In this document: piece after piece, positions 32,204 through 42,614 of the stretch
How positions within the stretch are numbered: the stretch's first letter is position 1
How the letters are laid out: every line of letters begins with the position of its first letter
NCBI GenBank assembly: GCA_930367215.1
Contig: OV884056.1
Span: 319,454,709-319,518,708, forward strand
Length of the DNA: 64,000 bases
DNA from: Pollenia angustigena
Taxonomy: Eukaryota > Arthropoda > Insecta > Diptera > Polleniidae
Direction of reading: 5' to 3'
Notes under the pieces: model-generated
Told to the model about the DNA's origin: nothing
The model's database searches: none
The model's input: only the letters and a program-made list of their open reading frames with translations
Translations under genes and position numbers: made by a program

Positions 32204-33446
32204 TTATATAAAACGCAACGCCAAAGAATTACATTGAATGCAAAAACAAATTATTAATATTTTATAATTTTGTTGTTGCTTTCTACAGAAATTCATGTAC
32301 CGTTTTAAAATTTTCAACGCCACAAGCAAGGCCTATCCAATAGGTCTGCTAACTTCAACAATACAAACAAGTTAGAGTGCTATATTCGGCTGTGCCGAAT
32401 CTTTGATACCCTCCACCGACAGTTCGAATGTTTAAGGAGTAATATCTGTATGATGTTATAATTATCTTAAACTGTGACGATTTGTTATTAATTATGGTTT
32501 TAGTCGACTAAACTGTTTTCCGGTAGTAGGGTTTATATGGGGTCTAGGGTAAATTATGGACCGATCATCACGAAATTTCACAGCGTCATTTCTAGTCCTT
32601 AAAAACTGTGACGTACCAATTTCTGTTATGATGGCATTATTAATTATGGTTTTAGGTGTACTAAACTGTTTTCCGGGAGTAGGGTTTATATGGGGCCTAA
32701 GGTAAATTATGGACCGATCGTCACGAAATTTAACAGCGTGATTTATGTTATTTTTTGTAACAAAATTATAAATTTTTTTAGGTGGTGGTTCCACATTTTG
32801 ATTCATAGCTCTGATCCTACTGAACCGATTTTGCTGGATTTCAATCCCAAACTGTTTAGGATAACTACAAGCAATTTGGCACCAAGTTTGTTCATTTCTT
32901 TTGAGTTGTTCGAAAGTGAGCGTGTTTTCAACAGACGGACAGACAGACGGACATGGCTAAATCGACTTAGAATTACTCAAGGACCCAGAATATATATACT
33001 TTATGGGGTCTGAGATGAATAATAAAAAAGTTTCACACGGAATGACAAACTTAATATACCCTCTTCACAACTAATTGTGGTGGAGGGTATAAAAACAACA
33101 GGCATTTTGTTTGTGCAAAATTTCTCGCCGTTGTCAAAATCTTACTACTACATAGGGAAAACAAAAGGAAAAATGTGATTTGTGTGCATGTATGTGTGGC
33201 AAAAATCCGAAATGGTAAACAAAAATATACATGTTAACAAAAATATACATGTATACTTTTGACATCGTTGAGGAATAAACCAAATAAACATCTGGCTTCT
33301 TGCGCAGACCTATTGGATAGACCTTGGCCACAAGTAATTTTTAAAAGGCAATGTGAATTTCTGTAGAAAGCAACAACAAAATTACAAAATATTTATGACT
33401 TTGATTTTGCTTTAAATGTAATTCGTTGGCGTTGCGTTTTAAATAA
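32204..33446. mobile_element. TIR element (hAT-like) split by a family B repeat
   Basis: Body 32212-33438. The left arm starts AACGCAACGCCAAAGAATTA and the right arm is its inverted copy (AACGCAACGCCAACGAATTA). The inverted similarity continues for about 140 bp, including TTTTGTTGTTGCTTTCTACA and CCTATCCAATAGGTCTG. The flanks TTATATAA and TTAAATAA match at 7 of 8, suggesting a hAT-type TSD. Almost all of the middle is the inserted family B copy. Confidence 0.65.
32367..33092 (+). repeat. Family B repeat, complete copy
   Basis: The head AACAAGTTAGAGTGCTATAT is followed by the ATTCGGC-TGT-GCCGAAT hairpin. The tail is GGAATGACAAACTTAATATA, then CCCTC...GAGGG pairing around CTTCACAACTAATTGTGGTG. 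Inside, two tandem units begin TTATTAATTATGGTTTTAG at 32485 and 32637 (period 152). The GACGGACATGGCTAAATCGA region resembles one in family A. The 104-codon minus-strand frame at 32492-32806 is a by-product of the tandem units (a peptide repeated twice), not a gene. Confidence 0.8.
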
Positions 33447-33769
33447 TTAGGGCTGTATGGTATTTTCAACAAGTTATTAAAAAATCAAATTAAATGGTGT
33501 CATGTCTAGCCAAATAGTGCAATAGTGCAATATTCAACATTTTTTATTTTTCGCATTTATTCTATGAGCTTCATTTCAGTTATGTATTTTATAAAGTTTT
33601 TTTGTAATAGTCATAGAATAAATTCGAAAAATAAAAAATGTCGAATATAATAAAGTAACTTATGAAAAGAAATAATTCCCAGTTTCTATTTGTTCAAATA
33701 GTGCTAAATTATATTAAATTATTTCTAATCTTATGAAACTGACAGACTTAATTTTACTCTAATATTTTT
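33447..33769. other. AT-rich unassigned stretch
   Basis: No gene. A loose inverted pair (AACATTTTTTATTTTTCGCA at 33537 and CGAAAAATAAAAAATGTCGA near 33630) may be a remnant of a small MITE. Confidence 0.4.
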
Positions 33770-34075
33770 ATTCGTTACCGTTTTAGCGTATTTTCCGAGG
33801 TGTGCTTTATATGGGGACTATGGTAAATTATGAACATATCTTAACAAAATTTTACTGTTTGATTTAAAGTTGTGTAAAACGAATTTGAGCAATATCAATC
33901 TACATTTATGCTAATTTTTGTAACAAAACTATAAATTTTTTAGGGAGGTTGTTCCACTTTTATATTCCGAAAAAATTATGCTGGTTTTCAATCCCAAAGT
34001 GCTTAGGAGAACTAAAAAAGATTTTGAAACCAATTTTTTTCTTTTCTTTTGAGTCTTTAAAAAATTAAAGTAAGC
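33770..34075 (+). repeat. Family B repeat, middle fragment
   Basis: Collinear with 32650-32910: ACCGTTTTAGCGTATTTTCC, TATGGGGACTATGGTAAATT, AAAACTATAAATTTTTTAGG and TTTTCAATCCCAAAGTGCTT correspond in order. It has no head or tail, and ends where the Tc1 remnant begins. Confidence 0.65.
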
Positions 34076-34099
34076 AGCCGGGAATGCTGCCCGATAATC

Positions 34100-34815
34100 A
34101 TAAAAGTCAAAGTAAGTCCAAAAATTTCCTCAACATAGATCGCTGCTGCGGAGATTAAGCAAGAGTTTAAAAAATACGTTCATCCCATTATGATGTGAAG
34201 AGCAGTATATGAGGCGAACTACAATCATGTTGCTAGAAGGTAACCTTTTAATTCATTTATCAACCAAAAGAAGCGTTTAGCATATTCCCAGGATTATATT
34301 TGGGATCTTACGCTCGGATGCCCACCAAACGGAGTGGAGAAAGCCTAACACAGTACTAGAAAAACGAAACCTTGCTGAAAATGTAAAACATGCTGTTGGA
34401 GGGGTGGGTGTGTGGGGCTGTATGTCCTCTGCAGAGGTTGAGGAGATGGTGTTCATTGACAGCGCTATAAACAAAATAAACTATGTATATTAATATTTGA
34501 AAATAAAACCTAAAAAAGTGGCGAATTGTTGAATTTACCATTATCGTGCTCTTTCGAACCCGATTATTACCCGAAGCATTCGGCTAATGTTGTGTCTATG
34601 TGGCTACCATATAATGTTTTGCATGTTCTACTACATCCGCCACAATCCCCAGACCTTTATCCGATCGAGAATTTAAGGGAAGAGTTGGATAGGGGAGTGA
34701 AAAAGCGGGCTATAACGAAAAAGAACGAGCTGAATGAAGCAAGCAATGGTTGAAGAATTGCTAAGCGGAAGATCTAAGCGGAATAGACTGAAGGCAGTTA
34801 AAAACCCGAAAGGAT
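34100..34815 (+). pseudogene. Tc1-like transposase pseudogene, C-terminal two thirds
   Basis: Segments in order, with frameshifts: VYEANYNHVARR and INQKKRLAYSQDYI; then SDAHQTEWRKPNTVLEKRN, VKHAVGGVGVWGCMSSAEVE and MVFIDSAINKINYV (first Asp region); then YYPKHSANVVSMWL and LLHPPQSPDLYPIENLREEL, the SPDLNPIEN box that carries the third acidic residue. The usual QDNDPKH second-Asp motif is degraded (FEPDYYPKH). Stops and at least two frameshifts show it is dead. The N-terminal DNA-binding domain and the TIRs are not visible. Confidence 0.85.
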
Positions 34816-36975
34816 TAGCAACTTAATATGCATATTCTAAAATAACTCACATTTTGTAGTTTTTGTTAAGTGTGCCAATAATTTTGTCTAGCAAAACTGG
34901 GTATTTGTTTTGTTTTTTTCTTTTATTTCGTAATATCATCAAATTTTTTAAAAGAAACAAAGCTAATTTTAAAGGAAATTCGTCATTTTATCTACATACT
35001 AAAATATTTGTTTATTTAAAATCACTTCAACAATCAATCCTGAAATTTAAAGGTCTTTGTATTCCAATTATTTAGACCTTCACTGGAAATTCTAGTGATT
35101 TGTGATCTGCCATATTTTAAATTTACTTTACCAAAAGTTTCCTTTAAAAATTTAATTCAAGTAAAATTGAAAAATTTTAAAAATTATCCTGTTTTGAACA
35201 TATTTGAAATATATGTATTCCTTTTATTTACGGGTACTATACTTTAACTATTTTTTATTTTTCTCACGTTTAATATTCAAGTTTGTGGTGATTATTAATA
35301 AAAAAAAAAAAAACTTAAAATTCAAAATGTTAAATTAAATTAGAATAATTTAAATTCATATTTCCGATCGTAGAAAAACATATACAAATATTTATTTAGT
35401 CTGAACATTTGCCTTTTCAAACATTTGTTAGGGAATAATCGCACCTTTACATTATTTTACATTTAATCAAGCAACAATTAGAGTAATAAACCTCTTTTCA
35501 GTAGGTCTCTTTTTTGTCACAGATGTCTTTTTGATAAGCGGCAATAATAAACCATAAAGTTTTTGGATATTAAAATAAAGTAAATACCGAAACTTGCCAT
35601 ATGGCACAACTCAAAGACAACCCACACAAAATTTGTTTTATTAAAAGAGTTCAAATTTACTTGGTACTAAAGACAAATGGTGTTTAACTTTTCGGTAGTC
35701 AAATACCGATACTAAACTTAGTATTAACAAGCTCGTGCTATATTTTATTTGTTTGCAAAGACAAAACTAAGACATGCTCTAATGGACTACAATTCAAATA
35801 TTTCAAATAGGGGACACAACCACTAGAGCCACCACAAAAAAAAAGCAATCGAGCGACCGACCACTGAACCAGACAAACAACCAAACTACCACCTTCATTC
35901 ATATAACCAACCATGTAAAGAAATTTCCTCTATGAACAGTGTTTGTCATTTCGTAATACTCTCATTGAAATTCCAACTCAAGTATGTATAATTACGCGCA
36001 TTATTAACATAAAAATAACAGCAACAACAACATGTTCCTTAAGGTAAAAAGGTCAAATTCTTACTGTATTCGCCCTGACATATTGTGCCATACACCTGTG
36101 TCATAGAACTCATTAATGTTGCACAAACAACGAAAACAAAAAGAAAAAATTATCCCCGCCAAAAACCAAAATTATATTAAGGAAAAACACTTGTTCTCTA
36201 AATGTCGAGTAGATCTAGTTACCCACCAACAATCCATCTATTCGTTCAGGAAGCGCGTGCTATTTGCCAAGCAACTTCCACACACACACACACACACTCT
36301 CACACATAATTGAGGAAAAATCATCGAAGCGCTACATGCTGCACCGTGTTCAGCTCAATATTCTAAGACTTTCATTGCTGCAACTTCATATGAATGTGGT
36401 TGTGTGCATAATAATTTTCATTTAAGGTGCAGTGAACCCAAGACATTGCATTTCTTTTAAGTTTTCTACAGCTCTCACGGCACCCTCTACCAAAATAGAC
36501 GAACGTTTTACACATTTGTTGTTACGAAAGTTAACTAAGAAAATTCATCCCCCAAATTTGTCCACCAAAATTATATAAAAAACGACAACAAATGCAACTA
36601 ATTTACAAATTATTTCTGTTTTAGTAAGAAAAAATATACATAAAGGAAATTTCAATAAAAGTTACTGCAACAACATTCAATTGCCCAGTAAACATTTTAG
36701 TAAAATAACTATACGAAATAGTATAAAATTATTAAAATTCAACATGATTTTATTTTCTAAATCGAAAATGTGGCGAAGGATAAAGCTGTGCGTGTGAGTG
36801 GTTTTCAAATTACGATTATGCACGCTTTCAACGGAAAGAAATTAAATCATACACGCTCGCATCTAACACAATTTTTATGCACGCTCACTCACAAATCATT
36901 TCTAAATTTTCACAATTTCGCTCACTCACAAAGTATTTTATTAGCTTGATGGGCACACGATCAAGTTTTGCCTTT
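34816..36975. other. Unassigned stretch with a (CA)n microsatellite
   Basis: No gene or known repeat. A (CA)n run lies at 36280-36297. The sequence around 35780-36110 is non-repetitive and moderately GC-balanced. Short frames at 34863-35075 and 36116-36313 lack any motif. Confidence 0.4.
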
Positions 36976-37349
36976 CCCTGCAAATAATAGGACCAGTCCA
37001 AACACGCGTGTAAAGAGCAGACCACAAGGGACCAGGACTAGTCCAAAACTAACCCAAACGTATGTAAAAAACCTGGTCTATTTAACATTACGATGTCCTA
37101 GGAGAGGACCATATAACCCACCTTTGGACCACTAAGGAGTAGTTTTAAAACTACTCCATGGTATACACAAGAGGATTAGTTTTGAAGTCGTTTAAAAACG
37201 AAAGCATGTCGTTAAAAAACGAAGACATGACGTCTCACTACAAACACTTTTTAACAATAACATGGTCCATGCTTGCATTACATCGGACCAGTCCATGGAG
37301 TAGTCCATTTTATCAAAATGGATCAGGTGGTCCAATTTTATTTGCAGGG
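36976..37349. mobile_element. TIR element packed with GGACCA/TGGTCC motifs
   Basis: Ends CCCTGCAAATAAT and (reverse complement) CCCTGCAAATAAA delimit 374 bp. Inside are about a dozen copies of GGACCA, GGACTAG or their complements, such as GGACCAGTCCA at 36990 and 37275, and a 22-bp perfect palindrome at 37136-37157 (GGAGTAGTTTT and its complement). The frame at 37158-37466 runs across the right end and is not conserved. The TSD is not clear. Confidence 0.6.
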
Positions 37350-37770
37350 TTCAATTCCTTTCAATTTGCAATACACTCTAAGATTTTTACTAACACACTC
37401 ACACTTTTACTTGCTTACAAATTGAGTGCAGCCTACGTCACAGCTTTCAATTTATGTAAATTTTGACAAGCAGTATAAGTATGTAAAAGACTATCAAGAA
37501 CAACTTGAACGTGTGGCCGCAGGGTAAAGAAAGCATTTTTATAACAAATGAAGAAGCATAAATTGGAAATAAGCGTGTATCGGCATTTTTAAAGTTTACT
37601 CCGGGAGGTCATTTAAGTAGAAGGTAAAGTTTCACCGGAAACCATATTATGGTTAAATTAGTTCTCCATCCCGAAGCCACAACAATATTATGACACTTTA
37701 CAAAGTGTCATAATGTCCGCAACTTAACTTATAATGAAAAATATTAATATGTAAACAAATTTGGGATTAT
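37350..37770. other. Unassigned stretch with a GTGTCATAATGTCC-type inverted pair
   Basis: Around 37655-37720, ACCATATTATGGTTAAATTA and GACACTTTACAAAGTGTCAT resemble sequence at 38105 and 38235, so part of this is likely an end of the same repeat family. The rest is unrecognised. Confidence 0.4.
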
Positions 37771-37771
37771 A

Positions 37772-37990
37772 GCCGGCCTTCGGCCGAGCGCAAGGATTTT
37801 CTTCTCTATGGTATAACAAATACCGGCTTCGCTAACTAAAGCTTCTCTGCATAGACGGCCTTCGGCCGGATGCAAAGATTTTCTCCTCTATGGTATAAAA
37901 AACAACGGCTTCGCTAAGTAAAGCTTACAAAATCTGCCTTGTTTCCGAACGAAAGCCGACTATGCATAGAGGAGAAAATCCTTGCGCCCA
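37772..37990 (+). repeat. 82-bp tandem repeat with GGCCTTCGGCC palindromes
   Basis: Two units start at GGCCTTCGGCC (37775 and 37857, period 82). Each has GATTTTCTYCTCTATGGTAT and CGGCTTCGCTAA. A further partial copy in inverted orientation follows at about 37945-37988 (CGACTATGCATAGAGGAGAA). The palindromes make the block GC-rich against an AT-rich background. Confidence 0.7.
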
Positions 37991-38018
37991 AAAGTGTTTT
38001 CGTTACATATTTAATATA

Positions 38019-38186
38019 TACACCCAGAGAAAAAGCAGCAAACCCATTTTTAAAAAAATGTCTACCATATTATGTTTCATTTAACTAAATCATTTTCACT
38101 GACAACCATATTGTGGTTAAATTAGTTTTTTTAAAAATAGTTTTGTTGATTGGGACCATAATGAAACATGTTTTTCTCTGCGTGTA
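38019..38186. mobile_element. TA-flanked MITE, CACMCAGAGAAAAA ends (164 bp)
   Basis: Body 38021-38184. Ends CACCCAGAGAAAAA and (reverse complement) CACGCAGAGAAAAA, with TA on both sides. It contains the ACTAAATCATTTTCACTGAC words also found in relatives. Same terminal consensus as 18490-21254, 46155-46332 and 61281-62096. Confidence 0.75.
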
Positions 38187-38219
38187 TGCAGATCATTTTT
38201 TTGTATTTAACTTCTTTAG

Positions 38220-38330
38220 TAATTATGGACCTAATGACACTTTTGAAAGTGTCATAATGTCCATTTGCAAAGTGTCAAAGTGTCCATGGACGTTATGATA
38301 CTTTCAAAAGTGTCATAGTGTTATGACATG
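38220..38330. repeat. Clustered GTGTCATAATGTCC inverted repeats
   Basis: GACACTTTTGAAAGTGTCAT, CAAAGTGTCAAAGTGTCCAT and ATACTTTCAAAAGTGTCATA occur within 110 bp, and each can fold on itself. One more copy lies at 37691-37712. The function is unknown. Confidence 0.55.
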
Positions 38331-38404
38331 CCACCTAGATAACATTTTCATTATTTTTTAATCAGGCCTTTAAAAAGGTCTGAAGTAAAAATGTCTTCTG
38401 AGTT

Positions 38405-39355
38405 TTACCGTTGGGGTATTATGTGCTTGTTCTAATGTGTGTAACCAATAGACTCACAATCGCTTTCTGAGTCCGGCTTGCTGCCTGACTGGTTGTCTGT
38501 CCATGTGACTTTGTGCGCAATTTTTAAGATAGATAACACAGGCCAACACTCAATTTGCTTCTTTGAATTTATCAACTGATTCTAGTTAATTTGGGTGCGC
38601 TGAATTCAAAACTGTAATCAGTTTGTCTCTATCAGCTCTAGTTTTCATGATATAACTTTTTATACCCTCCACTTATGACCTCCAATTACACCAATTACAC
38701 CAATTACGCACCCAAATTAACTAGAATCAGTTGATAAATTCAAAGAAGCAAAAATATTTTTTAATTTTGTCGGGCTGTGTAATTTGATGAAATTTGGTAC
38801 ATACATTTCAATTGTCATAAAGACGAAACAGATTGAAAAGTGTGAGAATCGGTCGATAGTTAAACATAGCTCCGATACAACTTCTTTCTGGAATCGTCTT
38901 TGTGCCAATAAGTTATATTTTTGTGTTGGTATTAAGATTAAATTTGGTCCAAACATATCTTATTGCAACATAAATCATCTAACCAGTTTTTTTTTAAATC
39001 GGTCCATATTTGACAATTGCTCCTATACAAATACCACTCCCGGAAAAAGCTTTAAGTGCTATAACTTTCTTATAAATGTTGGTATTGATATAACATTTGG
39101 TAACGATAACTTTTTTTAATATCTACTATGTCGTAACATAATTTTGTACTTGTACTTGGGTCCAAAAGTGATCATATGATTTTATATGAACCATATAAAA
39201 TCGCTTAAAAACAAAGAAATTTCAAATAGAGGTTGTTATTTAGATAAAATTCCAAGATAAGCCATGGGTACAAGTTTGAAAATTTGTCTTTATATTCTGT
39301 GGTGTATGGTAGCAAATGGTGGGCCTTGACCGACTAGATTTTTCTTACTTGTTAT
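38405..39355 (-). repeat. Family A repeat, copy rearranged around an inverted repeat
   Basis: On the minus strand it starts AACAAGTAAGAAAAATCTAG, TCGGTCAAGGCCCACCATTT (39320-39355) and ends near 38405 with the ACTCAGAAAGCGATTGTGAG region that matches 7175-7200. Between 38530 and 38760 lies a block with inverted 44-bp arms that other family A copies lack. Overlapping opposite-strand frames at 38717-38956 and 38784-39119 are by-products. Confidence 0.65.
38556..38750. repeat. Perfect 44-bp inverted repeat
   Basis: Arms 38556-38599 and 38707-38750 are exact reverse complements (TGCTTCTTTGAATTTATCAA at the outer edge, GTTAATTTGGGTGCG at the inner). The 107-bp spacer contains the GAGCTGATAGAGACAAAC-type sequence of 206-310 in inverted form and a three-fold CCAATTACA tandem (38691-38706). 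Confidence 0.8.
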
Positions 39356-40395
39356 ACATATCGTCAGCTCACTGTCATTAATAATTTCACTACGATATGC
39401 GCCAATAAGAAATTTACTGTTTATTTATTCTTTTTTTTCTTCTTCTATTTTTCTTGTAGAATCTGCTAATTGTTTTGGCAGTTGACAATTTTGCCGTTTT
39501 GTTTTGTTAATAAAATCGCACATTTTGATCTCAAAATTCCAAAATGATTTTATGGATATTTGTGGTGATGCAAAACACTAAACTCAATGAAAATTTGGTT
39601 AGTAAGGGCCAATTGCGTTCAAGGTAACACTATATCGCGTTAAAACAATGCAAAGGTGTTTACATTAGTAAAATTCACATTAGCTTTAGATTCTAACAGA
39701 CTTCTTGCACCCCTATGCCAGAATCACTCTTTAGACCAGGCCCTAAAATTTTATTTTTGCTGAACAGTCTTATAGATCTCTAATACACAAAGTATTGTAG
39801 TGTTTACAATTTAATGTATTAGGAATCATTATTTCACCTCATCGTCATGCAAATAAGATAAATAAAAGGACAATTCATACAACACGACTTTTCATAGTTT
39901 GCAATAACTCCCATACTGCGTCAACTTGCAAAAATCATTTTAACTCGAATAAATATCGTGTTGTAACCCAAAATGTCCATACAAACTTAAAAGCAGAAGG
40001 TCCATAAACGACCGACCCATGGACCCAAAAATTATTTGTTATCTTATAAATCCCGTATGAATATTGATATCACAATATAATTCAAGGAGAATAATAAAGT
40101 GCACCATTAAAGAGAATATCTAGATGTGACGCGCAAAATAGAAAGGGTCCAAGGGTTTTGTTCAGGAGAGCCATTTTATATTTGTATCTTTGGTATACAA
40201 TCACTGAGCGTGTTGGTATTGGACTCATTTGAAAGTGACACATCTCAACCTTGTTGGTCAACCTTCAAAACGCGCGTAAATCAGCCCTACCTCTTGTTTT
40301 GTGTAGTTGGTTTTTACTGTTCCCTTTACCTTATTGGTCCCTTTCTCTATGCGCTGTCACATAAAGATATAAAAGTGGTGTAACAAATGTATAGT
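39356..40395. other. Unassigned stretch
   Basis: No repeat recognised. An 85-codon frame at 40126-40383 (MTRKIERVQGFCSGEPFY...) just left of the Helitron body has a hydrophobic C-terminal half but no motif. It may be chance or part of a decayed Helitron 5' portion. Confidence 0.35.
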
Positions 40396-41287
40396 AATTC
40401 ATAAAATGAGAACGGCTGGGCCGATTTTTGTAAATGTTTTTGTCAGTTGTTCGTATTTTCGAGGAGAAGGTTTTTACGTTTTTGTATGAAATTTTGTGTG
40501 AAATTATTCCTTAATGGCTTACCAAATCAAACAATAGAAAGTTTTTAGTGTAAACTTACAAATCTGAAGAAAATAGGGCGTGAAATAGGGCAAGAGTGGT
40601 AAAAGCTTGCCCTCCCGATATCTGCTTAACAAATCGACCGCTTTTCTTGAAGTTTTTCAGAAAAATAGTGTAACATCTGGAAAGAACTATAGCCTAAATT
40701 TTTTTGTTATTTAGGGCGTGAAATAGGGCAATAGGGGTAAAAGCTCCCCCTCCCAATCTTTTAAGCTAATCAACCGGTTTTCTTAAAATTTGGACTGCAG
40801 ACACTGTAACATCTGAAAGGAAATAGGGAATAGGGCGTGAGATAAGGCAATAGCGGTAAAAGCTCCCCTTCCCTATATATTTTAAACTAATGAACTGATT
40901 TTCTTAAAATTTGGCATGCAGACACTGTAACATCTGAAAGGAAATAGGGAATAGGATGTGAACTAGGGTAAAAGCTCCCCCTCCCAATATCTTCTTAATT
41001 AATTGGCCAAATTTCAGCTGGAGAGTACTATATCCTATAGTTTTTATTATTCAGGGCGTGAAGCAAGAGGGGTAAAAGCTGAGCCTCCCTATATCTTCTT
41101 AACTAATCCACCGGGTTTGTTGAAATTTGGCGGGCGAATAGTGTAACATCTGGAAAGAACTATAGCCTATAGTTTTTATTATATTCTTAACTAACCAACC
41201 GGTTTTCCTAAAATTAAGCATTCAGATACTGTAACATCTAAAAGAAATAAGATATATGGCAAAACAACGTTTGCCGGGTCAGCTAGT
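40396..41287 (+). mobile_element. Non-autonomous Helitron, 3' part with terminal hairpin and CTAG
   Basis: The 3' end is canonical. A hairpin GGCAAA-ACAACG-TTTGCC (41258-41275) is followed by GGGTCAG and CTAG (41283-41286), with T as the next base. Upstream are five to six degenerate tandem units of about 90-140 bp, each with AGGGCGTGA..TAGGG, GGTAAAAGCTCCCC and TGTAACATCTGRAAGG (the last at 40669, 40805, 40926, 41142 and 41230). The 5' TC end could not be fixed. No Rep/helicase coding is present. Confidence 0.8.
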
Positions 41288-42614
41288 TTTGTATATTAAA
41301 ATTTGTCTGAAAATATTCTTGAAATGAAGTGAAGAATTTTAGACAATTAGAGGGTTTAATTTGTAAAGAAATGACATTTTATTCAGCAATGGAATCTCAT
41401 TAGTAATAATTATGACTTAAACATTCATAAAAATATTGATTTTTTTAGGACGAAAACTTTAATACTTTCATCTCGCAGATCCCTTAAGGAAATTGCTTCT
41501 AACGGTGGTCATAGCGCTCTCAAAGTTAAGATTTTAAAGTTTTAATAACTTTCTTTTTATTTAAGTAAAAAAAAATAAATTAACATTAAAATTAGACATT
41601 AGAAATAGATAAACCCCATATGCTAACATCAAAATATTCACAGAAATGTTCACAATCATACAAACAAAGCAAGCTAAAGGAGCAAAAAAAAAAAAAAATA
41701 AGATTAAAAAAGGAACAGCGGGCGTAAATTACACTACACTCGCTTTAAACGTTAAGACTCTTAACGATAATGACGTTGATAGCTCGTGTGTTATGCAACA
41801 GCAAAAAGGAAGAACACTAAAAGCAGCGTATCATAAAAAAACGACATATGGACACACAAACGAATGAATAAATTTAAAAGTTACCACAACAAATAGATCG
41901 TAATAATGAACAAATAATGAAGTTTAAATGTTGTAGGCATTAAACGCTTACGCCAAGGTGCAAGAAACACCACAGAAAAAGGAAGACTTTTAACTTGCAC
42001 CACAATAATAAGACACTTTTTAAGGAAGTAAAAAACACACAATAATGATGAAAAAGAAAATGGCTCGTGCCATCGTCATAATTATGCAGGATAAAAAAAA
42101 AAATTTTAAATTGAAAATTTACAAGAATTTGTTTCTGTGCCGTTATGCGCAGACAGTGTTTTGGTGTCCTTTTAAAAATACAACATAATAAAATTATTCC
42201 TATTTTAAACTATTCCATATATTTTCTATCATTTGTAGTTCGTTCCCTCCTTCTTCTCAAGGTGTTTGATAATGACATACTTTAAGTCGTTTTTTCTTTT
42301 TTTATTGTTGGGAATTCCTTGTCATTGTTCTGTTTTTTAAGAAAAGTTTGTTTGTTGTTTTTTTAATATAAGGAAAAAGAAGGATCATTTTAATGTAATT
42401 AAACAAATGTCATTTCTTGTCTTTTTATTTCGTGTTGGATCCTGGGGGGATGGCTTATTGAAGGTGAATGAACTCGGAAAATAGAATTTTAGAAGTAACA
42501 ACTGCAATAATTTGAAATAGAAACAAATGTTTATTTCGTTAGTTTTTTTTTTATTTGTAATTGTAACGTATTTTTAGTGACACTGTTTTGACATTTCATT
42601 AAATGTTAAGGAGA
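41288..42614. other. AT-rich unassigned stretch
   Basis: No gene or known repeat. A lysine-rich frame at 41646-41867 reflects A runs. Confidence 0.4.

Noticed and set aside
32492..32806. 104-codon minus-strand frame with an internally repeated peptide
   Set aside because: The peptide repeat simply mirrors the 152-bp tandem units of the family B copy.
36280..36297. (CA)n tract as a regulatory feature
   Set aside because: An ordinary short microsatellite, noted only as such.
38784..39119. 111-codon open frame
   Set aside because: It is inside a family A repeat, is not conserved in the other copies, and overlaps an opposite-strand frame.
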